A DNA stretch of 47,657 nucleotides from Gemmatimonadales bacterium (GTDB lineage Bacteria > Gemmatimonadota > Gemmatimonadetes > Gemmatimonadales > GWC2-71-9). A program made the translations under genes and the position numbers. The notes below the pieces were generated by a model. It had not been told where the DNA came from. It worked only from the letters and a program-made list of their open reading frames with translations, and did no database searches. Shown piece after piece: positions 33,987 through 42,368 of the stretch. The stretch is taken from the NCBI GenBank assembly GCA_011772755.1, contig WVYX01000166.1, forward strand, positions 14,073 through 61,729, written 5' to 3'. Positions within the stretch are counted from its first letter, which is position 1. The number at the start of each line of letters is the position of its first letter.

Positions 33987-35787
33987 GCTTGTCCACCTGC
34001 AGTACCGCCAGGAATGCCTCCTGCGGTATCTCCACCGTCCCTACCTGCTTCATCCGCTTCTTCCCTGCTCTCTGCTTCTCCAACAGCTTCCGCTTCCTGG
34101 TGACGTCCCCGCCGTAGCATTTGGCGGTGACGTTCTTCCGCAGCTGCCGTACCGTTTGGCGGGCGATGACCCGGGACCCGATCGCTGCCTGGATCACCAC
34201 TTCGAACAGCTGCCGAGGTATGAGTTCCTTGAGCCTGTCGGCCATCTTGCGGCCCCACTCGTGGGCCCTATCGCGGTGAATCACCATGCTGAACGCGTCG
34301 ACGGGGTCGCCGTTGATGAGCATGTCCAGCCGGACCAACTCGCCGCGTCGATAGCCGGAGAACTCGTAGTCCATGCTGCCGTAGCCCCGGGTCACCGTCT
34401 TCAGGCGATCGTAGAAATCCAGAATGATCTCCGCCAGCGGGAATTGCCACTCGAACTCCACCCGGCTGGGATCGAGATACTGCATATCAAGGTATTCGCC
34501 CCGCCGCTCCTGCCCTAGCTGCATGATCGCGCCGATGTAATCGGCGGGCGCGGTGATCCGGGCCTTGATGTAGGGTTCTTCCACCCGGTCGACCGCGGCA
34601 CCGGTGGGCATCGTGCTCGGATTCTCCACGACCACCACCGTGCCGTCCGTCCGATGAACGTGGTATTCCACGTTGGGCACCGTCGTTATGAGATCGAGGT
34701 CCCACTCACGCTCGAGGCGCTCCCGCACGATGTCCATGTGCAGCAGACCGAGGAAGCCGCATCGGAAGCCGAATCCCAGTGCTACCGAAGACTCGGGCTC
34801 GTATTGCAGGGAGGCGTCGTTGAGTTGGAGCTTCTCCAGGGCGTCTCGCAGCACCTCGTACTGGTTCGCGTCGGTGGGGTAGAGTCCGGCGAACACCATG
34901 GAGTGGATGTCGCGGTACCCCGGAAGCATGCTGGCGGCCCGCTGGTTGGCATCGAGCACCGTGTCTCCCACCCTGGTTTCCTTCACGCCCCGGATGTTCG
35001 CGACGACATACCCGACTTCCCCGGCGTCCAGTGACTCGATGGGCCGTTGGGCAAGCTGGAGGTATCCCACCTCCGCCACCTCGTAACGGTGCTGTGGGTG
35101 GGATCCAAAGGCGATCTCCATCCCCTTCACGATGCGTCCGTCCACCACACGGATACTCGGAATCGCGCCGCGGTAGCGGTCGTAGTACGAGTCGAAGATC
35201 AGAGCGCGGAGTGGGGCCTGGGGGTCGCCGGATGGAGGTGGGACTCGGTGCACGATGGCCTCCAGGAGATCCTGGATGCCGGTGCCTTCCTTGGCGGATA
35301 GCTGCAGGATGTCCGACTCGGCCGCCCCTATCAGCTCACGCAGCTCCCCGACGCGCCGCGCGGGCTCCGCCGCCGGCAAGTCGATCTTGTTGAGCACCGG
35401 GATGATCTCGAGGTTCGCGTCCAGGGCCAACAACAGGTTGCTCACGGTCTGCGCCTGGATCCCCTGACTCGCGTCGACCACCAGGACGGCCCCTTCGCAG
35501 GCATTCAACGACCGGGAGACCTCATAGGTGAAATCCACGTGTCCTGGCGTGTCGATGAGATTCAGCTCGTAGGCGTACCCATTGGTGGCCGTGTACTGCA
35601 TGCGGACGGCGTTGAGCTTGATGGTGATCCCGCGCTCGCGCTCGATATCCATGGTGTCCAGGACCTGGTCCCGCATCTGCCTCTTTTCCAGGGAGCCGGT
35701 GGCCTCGATCAGCCGGTCGGCCAGGGTCGACTTGCCATGATCGATGTGGGCGACAATGCAGAAGTTGCGGATGTGGTCCAGGCGCAT
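33982..35787 (-). CDS. lepA: Elongation factor 4 (LepA), translational GTPase
   Basis: Ribosomal back-translocase-type GTPase, 601 residues. It has [20 protein letters not shown] (G1), RGITIK (G2), IDTPGHVDF (G3), LNKIDLP (G4) and SAKEGTGI (G5). Then come domains II and [28 protein letters not shown], and the LepA-specific C-terminal domain ending KRMKQVG near the end. ATG 35787 is the normal start. It stands alone between two heptamer-repeat gaps. Confidence 0.98.
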   Translation of the reverse strand: MRLDHIRNFCIVAHIDHGKSTLADRLIEATGSLEKRQMRDQVLDTMDIERERGITIKLNAVRMQYTATNGYAYELNLIDTPGHVDFTYEVSRSLNACEGAVLVVDASQGIQAQTVSNLLLALDANLEIIPVLNKIDLPAAEPARRVGELRELIGAAESDILQLSAKEGTGIQDLLEAIVHRVPPPSGDPQAPLRALIFDSYYDRYRGAIPSIRVVDGRIVKGMEIAFGSHPQHRYEVAEVGYLQLAQRPIESLDAGEVGYVVANIRGVKETRVGDTVLDANQRAASMLPGYRDIHSMVFAGLYPTDANQYEVLRDALEKLQLNDASLQYEPESSVALGFGFRCGFLGLLHMDIVRERLEREWDLDLITTVPNVEYHVHRTDGTVVVVENPSTMPTGAAVDRVEEPYIKARITAPADYIGAIMQLGQERRGEYLDMQYLDPSRVEFEWQFPLAEIILDFYDRLKTVTRGYGSMDYEFSGYRRGELVRLDMLINGDPVDAFSMVIHRDRAHEWGRKMADRLKELIPRQLFEVVIQAAIGSRVIARQTVRQLRKNVTAKCYGGDVTRKRKLLEKQRAGKKRMKQVGTVEIPQEAFLAVLQVDKQ

Positions 35788-35867
35788 GGGGAGAATATAA
35801 CGGCGGATCCCCGCCTCCCTTGTGTCCTCCCCCCCGCGGTCCCGCCTCGCCACCACACCGTCCCCCC

Positions 35868-36040
35868 CGGCGGAACGGCGGAACGAGGGAACGGTTGAGA
35901 GGCATGAGGTTAGAGGTGCGAGGTCGGAGGAATGCCATCGGCGCCGTCGAGCTCAGGGCTCGACCCGGCCCCTCAGACCTCACACCTCAGACCTCGCACC
36001 TCTCACACATTCCGTCCTTCCGTCGTTCCCTCGTACCGAC
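35868..36040. repeat. 173-base giant hairpin built from heptamers
   Basis: The left arm has nine consecutive 7-base units (35868-35930): CGGCGGA, ACGGCGG, AACGAGG, GAACGGT, TGAGAGG, CATGAGG, TTAGAGG, TGCGAGG, TCGGAGG. The right arm has ten (35971-36040): CCTCAGA, CCTCACA, CCTCAGA, CCTCGCA, CCTCTCA, CACATTC, CGTCCTT, CCGTCGT, TCCCTCG, TACCGAC. The apex is a perfect stem, GTCGAGC (35946-35952) with GCTCGAC (35958-35964). AGAGGTGCGAGGTC (35912-35925) is exactly complementary to bases in the right arm. It fills the gap between the VWA gene and lepA. Confidence 0.85.
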
Positions 36041-36056
36041 CTTCCACCCGCAAGAA

Positions 36057-36079
36057 GGGGGAGAGCTAAGCCCTCCCCC
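36057..36079 (-). terminator. probable terminator of the VWA lipoprotein operon
   Basis: A perfect 7-bp G/C stem, GGGGGAG (36057-36063) with CTCCCCC (36073-36079), has a 9-base loop. Read on the minus strand it lies about 30 bases after the VWA gene stop and is followed by TTCTTGC, a short T-rich end. The weak T-run lowers confidence in a purely intrinsic terminator. Confidence 0.5.
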
Positions 36080-36108
36080 CAAAGTTCTAGCGCGTCGGGA
36101 CCCGGATG

Positions 36109-36870
36109 CTACAGCCTCCGACTCCGCACCCGGAAATCCACGTTGTCCAGCATCCAGCGCCACAGGCGCTCCTGAACATCGATGTCCTCGCCCGCGGAAA
36201 GCTGCTCCCGCCACCCCCTCATGACTGGCGCGTCCACGGTCCACATCCGCACCCGGCTGCGCTCGATGCGCCGTTCCCAGTCCACCGAGATGGTTGGTGA
36301 GGCGTACAGCAGCCGAACCGTGACGCTGCGCGAGAGGTACTCTAGGGGATCCAGGTCGATCTCCGCGAACCGGTTCTCGGCCCCCCTGGCGCTCCCCGCC
36401 GCATCGGGGACTCCGTCGCTGAGGACTACGATGTTGAGGGGCGCCAGGGTCAGCCCCTGTCGCTTCACCAGGGTGGCTACCCGGTCGAAGAACGCGTTGA
36501 AGTCGGTGAAGGAGTCCTCCGCCGGAAACAGCTGGCGCAGGTGCTCGGCAATCCCCGGGACACTCTTGCCCTCGAAGGCATGCATCGGCTGAAACGATTT
36601 CGTTTCCCCGGGTTCCTCCCCGCCCACCGATCCCACGAAGACTGCGGAGGGGATGCTCAGCTCCCCCAGGCCGTTCAGGTGCCCGTAGAGATAGTGGGCG
36701 GCGAAGTCGATGGCGTCGTCATAGTCGTGCCGAAACGAACCGCTCACGTCAACGCCGATCACGAGGGTCGACCTTGCCACCCCTGGACGCTCCGCAGGCG
36801 ACCTGCAGGCCACCAAGCCGACTACGCTCAGCGCGCCGACAAATGCGCGCCCCGGCCACTGGGCTCTCAT
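36109..36870 (-). CDS. von Willebrand factor A-like lipoprotein
   Basis: A 253-residue exported lipoprotein. The lipobox is GLVAC near residue 22. A VWA-type domain follows with the MIDAS set: DVSGSF (about 42-47), SFTDFNAFFDRVA (Thr) and VVLSDGVPD (Asp). It therefore likely binds a metal ion and a protein partner at the cell surface. No family name was recognised beyond VWA. ATG 36870 overlaps the stop of the membrane protein gene upstream (ATGA), so the two are translated together. Confidence 0.75.
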   Translation of the reverse strand: MRAQWPGRAFVGALSVVGLVACRSPAERPGVARSTLVIGVDVSGSFRHDYDDAIDFAAHYLYGHLNGLGELSIPSAVFVGSVGGEEPGETKSFQPMHAFEGKSVPGIAEHLRQLFPAEDSFTDFNAFFDRVATLVKRQGLTLAPLNIVVLSDGVPDAAGSARGAENRFAEIDLDPLEYLSRSVTVRLLYASPTISVDWERRIERSRVRMWTVDAPVMRGWREQLSAGEDIDVQERLWRWMLDNVDFRVRSRRL

Positions 36871-38144
36871 TGGGCACCCCCACCCGGCGTGATCGCGCCG
36901 GTCGGCTCCAGGCCAGGGATGGTGCGTGCGTCTTCCCCGGTCGCCCACCGTGGGGTGTGGGCGAGGGCCTCCTCAAGGCTCGTGAAGGGCAGCTGGAACA
37001 GCGGTCGCGACCGAATGACCACCACCACCATGTTCACGGCTGCGGCGAACAGCTGCAGTACCGGCAGGGAGAGGAGCGCGAAGGCCGTTCGCGCCTCGTC
37101 CTTGAACCACGTGACTTCCTCCTTGAGGGCACTGATCGGCCCGCGCCAGAGGTCCGGCTGTGTCGCGCCTGGGCCGGTAGTAAAGGGCTGCGTGTCCTGC
37201 TTGAGGGTATCCCGGGCCAGCACGGCGAGCAGCGCGGGCGTGCCGAAGCGGCCGAACAGGAACCACGTCATGCCGCGCACGCCGACCCACCCGAACGATG
37301 CCAACGCCAGCGTGGAGACGAGTCCGAGGCGCAACCCCTCGTTGGTCTGTTGCGCGATCCAGGGAGTGATGGCGTCGATCAGCTCGCGGTACAGGAAGAT
37401 CACCTCGAAGAACATCACCGAGAGCTCGACGAACACCATCTGCACGATCTCGCCTACTCTTCGGCTTTGGACCGCCTTGCTGAGCACCTGGATGCACGCG
37501 AAGCTTCCCATGATCAGCAAGAACAGGAACAGCCAGAGCAGAGGAGCCATGAGGGCGGCATTCGGCTCGTACCCAGTGATCCCCGCCAGTACCTCGCTGA
37601 GCGTCGGGCTCAGGGTGTACATGAAGATGGTCGCCTCGACAGCACACCACAGCATGAGGCCAAGGAAAGCAACCCACGGTACGCCGGGTTTGAAGTAGTT
37701 ACGCGACGTCCAGTCGAGGAGCACCAGTGGCGAGCGGAACGTTCCCTTGATGGCCGCGACCACGAGCTGGAACACCAGACGCAGTGTCGCCCACGCCCAG
37801 CCCACCACCACCACCGCCAGCCGCACCATGCCTGCCCAGAACAGCCAGATGCTGCGGCCTGTGTCCCACCACCCCATCAGCAGCGCGGTCATGAACTTGC
37901 CGCGGTTGGGTCGGAACGGTAGGGTGTACAGTGATGCCATGGTGGACCACATGGCCGCCAGCACAAGGAAGACGGGCATCAAGACGAATGCGCGTTTGAG
38001 GAGCACCTCCGACAGGGAATCGCCATACCAGGCGAAGTTGACCATCCGCACGTGCCACTGAGGGACCCACGCGATCGGCGCGGTCAGAAACGAGAAGGTG
38101 CCCTGCCACTCGCTAGGAACCAATGTCTGGATCGACTCGAACAT
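36867..38144 (-). CDS. unrecognised polytopic membrane protein paired with a VWA lipoprotein
   Basis: A 425-residue protein from ATG 38144 with about seven hydrophobic segments (near residues 52-73, 95-130, 155-180, 200-222, 233-255, 275-300, 365-390). Between the last two is a polar region (about 320-360). Aromatic residues are unusually common, especially Trp. The tail is short and Pro/Gly-rich. I do not recognise the family. It has no ABC, kinase or protease motif. AGGAG is eight bases before the ATG but lies inside a hairpin. The 4-base overlap with the VWA gene points to one complex. Confidence 0.75.
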   Translation of the reverse strand: MFESIQTLVPSEWQGTFSFLTAPIAWVPQWHVRMVNFAWYGDSLSEVLLKRAFVLMPVFLVLAAMWSTMASLYTLPFRPNRGKFMTALLMGWWDTGRSIWLFWAGMVRLAVVVVGWAWATLRLVFQLVVAAIKGTFRSPLVLLDWTSRNYFKPGVPWVAFLGLMLWCAVEATIFMYTLSPTLSEVLAGITGYEPNAALMAPLLWLFLFLLIMGSFACIQVLSKAVQSRRVGEIVQMVFVELSVMFFEVIFLYRELIDAITPWIAQQTNEGLRLGLVSTLALASFGWVGVRGMTWFLFGRFGTPALLAVLARDTLKQDTQPFTTGPGATQPDLWRGPISALKEEVTWFKDEARTAFALLSLPVLQLFAAAVNMVVVVIRSRPLFQLPFTSLEEALAHTPRWATGEDARTIPGLEPTGAITPGGGAQ

Positions 38145-38150
38145 GGGGCC

Positions 38151-38169
38151 CACTCCTGTGATGGGAGTG
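38151..38169 (-). promoter_or_regulatory. hairpin containing the ribosome site of the membrane protein gene
   Basis: GGAGTG and CACTCC (38151-38156 with 38164-38169, 7-base loop) form a 6-bp stem in the leader RNA. Its 3' arm contains the AGGAGTG ribosome-binding sequence (38151-38157), with AGGAG eight bases before the ATG at 38144. Folding would hide the site. Confidence 0.4.
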
Positions 38170-38261
38170 CACGGAAAGCACTGAAGCCGGCACCAGAGAC
38201 ACTCCGGCGTCCGGCAACAGCGTCCAAACCCCACCCTGCTATGACGGGGCCCCGAGAGCCA

Positions 38262-38273
38262 TGACATTTGTCA
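38262..38273. promoter_or_regulatory. palindrome in the long divergent gap
   Basis: TGACATTTGTCA (5+2+5, perfect arms) lies 118 bases upstream of the membrane protein ATG and far upstream of the GH172 gene. It is a possible repressor or activator site. The 558-base gap 38145-38702 holds no convincing gene, tRNA or terminator; it holds this palindrome, the leader hairpin at 38151-38169 and the two inverted repeats listed next. Confidence 0.3.
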
Positions 38274-38300
38274 CAGGACCGGTGTAGCGGGCCGTAGTCT

Positions 38301-38354
38301 GTTGACTGCCAACGAGTTGTGGTGTTTAGCGGGGGCCGGGCGTCGGCAGTCAAC
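38301..38354. repeat. inverted repeat in divergent gap (GTTGACTGCC)
   Basis: GTTGACTGCC (38301-38310) and GGCAGTCAAC (38345-38354) are a perfect 10-bp inverted repeat. Heptamer-like units (TGTTGAC, TGCCAAC, GAGTTGT) start the left side. TGCCAACGA (38307-38315) recurs as a direct repeat at 38382-38390, 75 bases later. Confidence 0.6.
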
Positions 38355-38436
38355 GGTGCTGGATGCGTGGAGCTGCTGACGTGCCAACGACTTGCGGCCC
38401 TGATGTCCCCCCACGGGTCGGCTGCGCCGGGCACGG

Positions 38437-38515
38437 GGTGCTAGGTGCTCGGTCTTGGGTGATAGGGCCTTGGGCGCCGACCTCGCGACCCCCCAGAGCC
38501 AAGCACCCAGCACGT
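38437..38515. repeat. heptamer inverted-repeat hairpin (GGTGCTx family)
   Basis: Left units are GGTGCTA, GGTGCTC, GGTCTTG, GGTGATA (38437-38464). Right units are AGAGCCA, AGCACCC, AGCACGT (38495-38515). Left 38438-38459 pairs with right 38492-38513 at 18 of 22 positions. It lies in the gap between the divergent membrane protein and GH172 genes. Confidence 0.75.
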
Positions 38516-38702
38516 AGGACCGGCAGTGAATGAGCCGCGATGGGGGACGACACGTCGGACCGACACGAGCGTGCGAAGCGACCTCGGGCGTATCAGTACG
38601 AGCTGAGGCGCGGCTCCCTGGCCATTCTGCAGCTTCAGCGGCATGTTACGGCCCGTCGCCCACCGGTGCGCCATGGCTGATCTCTTCCGATCCACAGAGG
38701 CT

Positions 38703-40544
38703 ATGCGTCCACATACTCGCCTCCAGCGTCGCGCAGCCGTCTTCGTAGTCGTCGCAGCGCTCGGTTGTGGGCGGGAATCGCCTCGCCACCCCTTGGACCA
38801 CCTGTTCGCGATGCCGGCTGGCCGGTTTGTGCAGGTTTCGTCCTACGACACCACAGGCGGTAACCGGGATCGCCTGGAGATTCCCGCGGGAGACAGTGCC
38901 GTTCTGCTGGATGCCACGGGACCGGGCGTGATTCAGCGTCTCTGGATCACGGTGTGGAGCCGAGATCCCCACTACCTGCGACGTATCGCGCTGAAGATGT
39001 ACTGGGACGACGAGACTGAACCGTCGGTCCTCACGCCCCTAGGCGATTTCTTCGGCAATGGGTTTGACAAGCGTCACTACACCGCTCTTCCCATGGGCAC
39101 ATCGAGCGGCGGGTTCTACTCCTACCTCCCCATGCCCTTTAGGAGGAAGGCGCGCATCGTCGTCGAGAACGGCACTGGGCGAGCCATCGACGCCTTCTAT
39201 TACAACATCGGGCTGGTCGAGCTGGATGAGCTACCACGGGAGCTGGCGACCTTCCATGCCTGGTGGCATCGGGATGCTCGGACCGAAGAGCCAGAGCCGC
39301 ATATGGTGCTCGATGCCAGCGGTCGGGGGACGTTCGTCGGGCTCTCTCTCAATGCCGAGAGCTACCGGGGGAGCCTGGCATTCCTCGAGGGTGACGAGCT
39401 GTTTTACGTCGACGGTGCCGTTCGGGGCCAGGGTACCGGCACCGAGGACTACTTCAACGCCGGCTGGTACTTTGAGCACGGCATCTTCCACGGTCCATAT
39501 CACGGGCTGGTCCTCAAAGACGAGGCTCTGGGGCGTATCGCGGCCTACCGATGGCACATTCCCGACCCGATCCCGTTCCACGATTCGATTCGCATCGAGT
39601 TGGAGCACGGACACGCAAACGCCGAGACGGCGGACTACGCTACGGTCGCGTACTGGTATCAGTCGGAACCCCACGAACCCTTGCCGCCGCTGCCGCGCCC
39701 GGCCGAGCGGCGGGCACTGGGGGTCAAGATCCCGCCGGGCGCGGTGCTGACCGGCGCGCTGCGAGTTCGAGAGTCCCCCACGGCCACTGTGGTTAGTGCG
39801 CCGGTGCCGCGGCCCGACCGCTATGAGGTGCTGGTGTATCCCGTCGGTGGGCCGGACGCCGGCCGGGCGACGTTTCGAGTGGCGGGCGGCGGGCGACGAG
39901 CGGTGGAGCTGAATGATCCTGAGCCCGGCACAGTCCTCGCCCCCGTCTCACTTGGCACCGTGGCCGGCGGCACCGCAGTAGAGGTCGAAGTCCGTGGCGA
40001 CCGAGTACCGACTCCTGCTGCCCTTCACCTGCAACCGGTGCGGCAGTGGGCAACGGAGTGGAACGTGGTTGGACCCTTTGCCAACCCACAGGTTCTCGGC
40101 ACCGAACTGAGCCCGGCGGTGGACAGCGTGTACGGTCCCGAACGAGACCCATCGCTGCAGGCGACGTATCAAGGTGTGGAGGGAGGGGTGCGATGGAAAC
40201 GCGCGGTGGCGAGCCGTGACGGTCAGATCCGCCTAAACCCCCACTTCACACCCAACGACTGGGTGGCGGCCTACGCGCAGGCCTTTCTCCACGCGCCCAC
40301 ACGGCGGACGGTGACACTGCTACTCGGGGCCGACGATGCCCATGTCTTGTGGGTCAACGGCCAACGGGTTTCCGAGAGGCAGGGGCGGCACATCTCGCAG
40401 CCCGACGAGCTGGAGGTGCAGGTTACCCTGCGGGCAGGCTGGAACCAGGTGATGCTCAAGGTGGCGGACCTGGATGGCGGGTGGGCATTCCAGATGCGCG
40501 CGGCCGATCCGGAGGGGGTGCTACGGTGGAGCGCTCGACAATGA
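38703..40544 (+). CDS. GH172-type (DUF2961) lipoprotein, predicted glycoside hydrolase
   Basis: A 613-residue predicted lipoprotein: n-region with Arg, hydrophobic stretch and lipobox AALGCG near residue 21. The body matches DUF2961/GH172, with WITVWSRDPHYLRRIALKMYWDD, GDFFGNGFD, YNIGLVELDELP, GQGTGTEDYFNAGWYFEHG and YRWHIPDPIPF. The last ~170 residues look like a beta-rich C-terminal carbohydrate or substrate-recognition domain. GH172 enzymes act on fructofuranosyl/arabinofuranosyl glycans; specificity here is unknown. ATG 38703 fits the signal; ATGs at 38673 and TTG 38643 would add 10-20 residues. Heptamer arrays flank it on both sides. Confidence 0.85.
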   Translation: MRPHTRLQRRAAVFVVVAALGCGRESPRHPLDHLFAMPAGRFVQVSSYDTTGGNRDRLEIPAGDSAVLLDATGPGVIQRLWITVWSRDPHYLRRIALKMYWDDETEPSVLTPLGDFFGNGFDKRHYTALPMGTSSGGFYSYLPMPFRRKARIVVENGTGRAIDAFYYNIGLVELDELPRELATFHAWWHRDARTEEPEPHMVLDASGRGTFVGLSLNAESYRGSLAFLEGDELFYVDGAVRGQGTGTEDYFNAGWYFEHGIFHGPYHGLVLKDEALGRIAAYRWHIPDPIPFHDSIRIELEHGHANAETADYATVAYWYQSEPHEPLPPLPRPAERRALGVKIPPGAVLTGALRVRESPTATVVSAPVPRPDRYEVLVYPVGGPDAGRATFRVAGGGRRAVELNDPEPGTVLAPVSLGTVAGGTAVEVEVRGDRVPTPAALHLQPVRQWATEWNVVGPFANPQVLGTELSPAVDSVYGPERDPSLQATYQGVEGGVRWKRAVASRDGQIRLNPHFTPNDWVAAYAQAFLHAPTRRTVTLLLGADDAHVLWVNGQRVSERQGRHISQPDELEVQVTLRAGWNQVMLKVADLDGGWAFQMRAADPEGVLRWSARQ

Positions 40545-40570
40545 GCCGAGAGCCACGGGCTGACTATCCT

Positions 40571-40648
40571 GCAATTAGCGATTCGCAATTGGCAATTCGT
40601 GTCTGTCGCAGCACCCTCACGAACTGCGAATTGCGAATCGCGAACTGC
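40571..40648. repeat. heptamer inverted-repeat hairpin (GCAATTC family)
   Basis: Left units are GCAATTA, GCGATTC, GCAATTG, GCAATTC (40571-40598). Right units are GAACTGC, GAATTGC, GAATCGC, GAACTGC (40621-40648). Arms 40571-40601 and 40618-40648 pair at 27 of 31 positions. It lies between convergent genes (GH172 and the M28 peptidase), so it can work as a two-way terminator. Confidence 0.85.
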
Positions 40649-40652
40649 CACA

Positions 40653-40687
40653 GCTGAAGGCTGAGGGCTGATGGCTGAGAGCTAGCT
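40653..40687. repeat. heptamer direct array (GCTGAxG family)
   Basis: Five perfect-register units GCTGAAG, GCTGAGG, GCTGATG, GCTGAGA, GCTAGCT start five bases after the previous hairpin. The fifth covers the stop codon (40682-40684) of the minus-strand M28 peptidase. No good facing arm was found, so this is a direct array rather than a hairpin. Confidence 0.75.
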
Positions 40688-42217
40688 CCCCCCGCCTGTC
40701 ACGATCCTCTGATAGCTCTCCGGATCCCACTTGGGCCGCTCGGCGGCGTTCGCCAGCTCGAGCCCGAGGTAGAAGATCAGTTTGACGATCCGTGACTGCT
40801 TCTCAGCATCGATCTTCTCCACGTGGTCGCCTGCTTGGTGGTAATCCTCATGCGTACCGTTAAAGAAGAAGAGGATGGGCACGCCGCGCCTGGCAAAGTT
40901 GATGTGATCGGATCGTCCGTAGAAGTTCTCTTGCGGCCAGATGTCGTCGATCGGGGCCATGTTGAGCTCCGGATGCTCTCTGCTCACGCGGTGGAGCGTG
41001 GTCCCAAGATCCGAGTGCTCCTTCCCGATCACCACGACGGTGTCCGTCCAGTTGCGCCCGATCATGTCGATGTTCAGGTTCGCCACGATCTGGTCGATGG
41101 GCACCGGTGGGTTCGTGGCGAAGTGCCGACTTCCCCATAACCCTCGCTCCTCGCCGCTCACGGTCAGGAAGACCAGCGAGCGCTTGGGCGGTGGATTGAG
41201 GTTCGCGAAGGCCTCGGCCAATTCGACGACCCCGATGGTGCCCGAGGCGTCATCGTCGGCGCCGTTGTAGATGCTGTCTCCCTGTCCCGCGCTCCCGACA
41301 CCCACGTGATCCATGTGGGCGCTGAAGACGATGTACTCGTTCTTGAGTGTTGGATCACTCCCCTCGAGAATGCCCACCGTGTTGGGAGCTGTAGTGTCGG
41401 TTCCTCGTATCCGACCGACCGTCACGGTGATCCCGAGGTCGGGGAGCTGCCGACCCTGCACCGGTTGGCCCGCTGAGCTGCGGGCGGCAGCGAGATCGAA
41501 CCCGTGCTGCTCGAGGATTGGGGCGATCATGTCGTCCCGTACCTCGAGAACCGGCGGTCTGCGCACCCGTTGCTGCTGCTGGCCGGGCGAAGTGGCGAAG
41601 GAGTTGCGCTGGCTCGCCAGCCGCCCGGCCCATGATGCGTCTGAGCGCCGCGTGATCATGATGATCGCGGCGGGCCGCTGTCGGTACACACCGAACACCA
41701 ACTGACTCTCGGTGCGGCCCAGATCGTCGTCCGTCAGGCTGGTCACCACCAGGGCAATGGAGCCCTGGAGCTCCAGCGGTCTGAGAGCTGCCTGGCTCGC
41801 TCCGGTTCCCCACACGACCTTGGCGGGACCGGTGACACCGCTGGGCGCGAGTCCACCGAAGTAGCGGGCGACCTCGGTGCCGAGGAGCCACTCGGGTCCG
41901 CCCTCCACGGTGATGGCCGGCGTCTTGGTGTCGTAGCGCCAGCTCTCCAGCGGATACCGCTGAAGGTAGCTGCCGTTGTCCCCACCCGGCTTGAGGCCGA
42001 ACCGACGGAATTCCCCGGCGACGTACTGGGCAACCTCGTCTAGCTCGGGGCTCGGTGTGTATCGCCCCCGCATCGAATCGTGGGCAATGACACCGATGCG
42101 GTGCCTGATGTCTTTCGGGGTGATGGAGTTCACCGCCTGGGCCACTGACCGGCTATCCTGGGCGGTCAACAGTTGCGGCGCGACCAGGGCGATGGTGGTG
42201 AGCGCTGCGAATCGCAT
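40682..42217 (-). CDS. exported M28-family zinc aminopeptidase
   Basis: A 511-residue exported peptidase with a signal peptide at residues 1-19. A protease-associated-type insert lies in the middle. The M28 catalytic part has FSAHMDHVG (metal His, Asp), YNGADDDASGT (Asp bridging), LTVSGEERGLWGS (catalytic/metal Glu), NLNIDMIGRN (Asp) and EDYHQAGDHVEKID (His). Zinc ligands are complete. It is likely to act on peptides in the periplasm or outside. ATG 42217 has AAGGAG 11 bases upstream. The stop lies inside a heptamer array. Confidence 0.92.
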   Translation of the reverse strand: MRFAALTTIALVAPQLLTAQDSRSVAQAVNSITPKDIRHRIGVIAHDSMRGRYTPSPELDEVAQYVAGEFRRFGLKPGGDNGSYLQRYPLESWRYDTKTPAITVEGGPEWLLGTEVARYFGGLAPSGVTGPAKVVWGTGASQAALRPLELQGSIALVVTSLTDDDLGRTESQLVFGVYRQRPAAIIMITRRSDASWAGRLASQRNSFATSPGQQQQRVRRPPVLEVRDDMIAPILEQHGFDLAAARSSAGQPVQGRQLPDLGITVTVGRIRGTDTTAPNTVGILEGSDPTLKNEYIVFSAHMDHVGVGSAGQGDSIYNGADDDASGTIGVVELAEAFANLNPPPKRSLVFLTVSGEERGLWGSRHFATNPPVPIDQIVANLNIDMIGRNWTDTVVVIGKEHSDLGTTLHRVSREHPELNMAPIDDIWPQENFYGRSDHINFARRGVPILFFFNGTHEDYHQAGDHVEKIDAEKQSRIVKLIFYLGLELANAAERPKWDPESYQRIVTGGGS

Positions 42218-42306
42218 GGAGGTGTGGCTCCTTGTGGTGGTCTGCTAAGGTGCGTAGATCGACCCACAATAGTACACCGGAAGCACAAGAGGTGCCGCAC
42301 TGAGGG

Positions 42307-42355
42307 GGTGACGGGTTTCGGGTGTCAGGTGTGAGTTCAGGGGAAGACCCTGACA
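42307..42355. repeat. heptamer array (GGTGTCA family) with short facing arm
   Basis: Units GGTGACG, GGTTTCG, GGTGTCA, GGTGTGA and GTTCAGG occupy 42307-42341. TGTCAGG (42323-42329) is complementary to CCTGACA (42349-42355). It sits in the 151-base gap between the M28 gene and the DUF4384 gene, directly after the stop of the latter in transcription order. Confidence 0.65.
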
Positions 42356-42368
42356 GCTGATGCCGAGG

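Noticed and set aside
35868-36040. CRISPR array
   Set aside because: Units are 7 bases with no spacers, and no cas gene is nearby.
38145-38702. tRNA or small RNA gene in the longest gap
   Set aside because: No cloverleaf, T-loop motif or promoter-terminator pair was found; only repeats and a palindrome.
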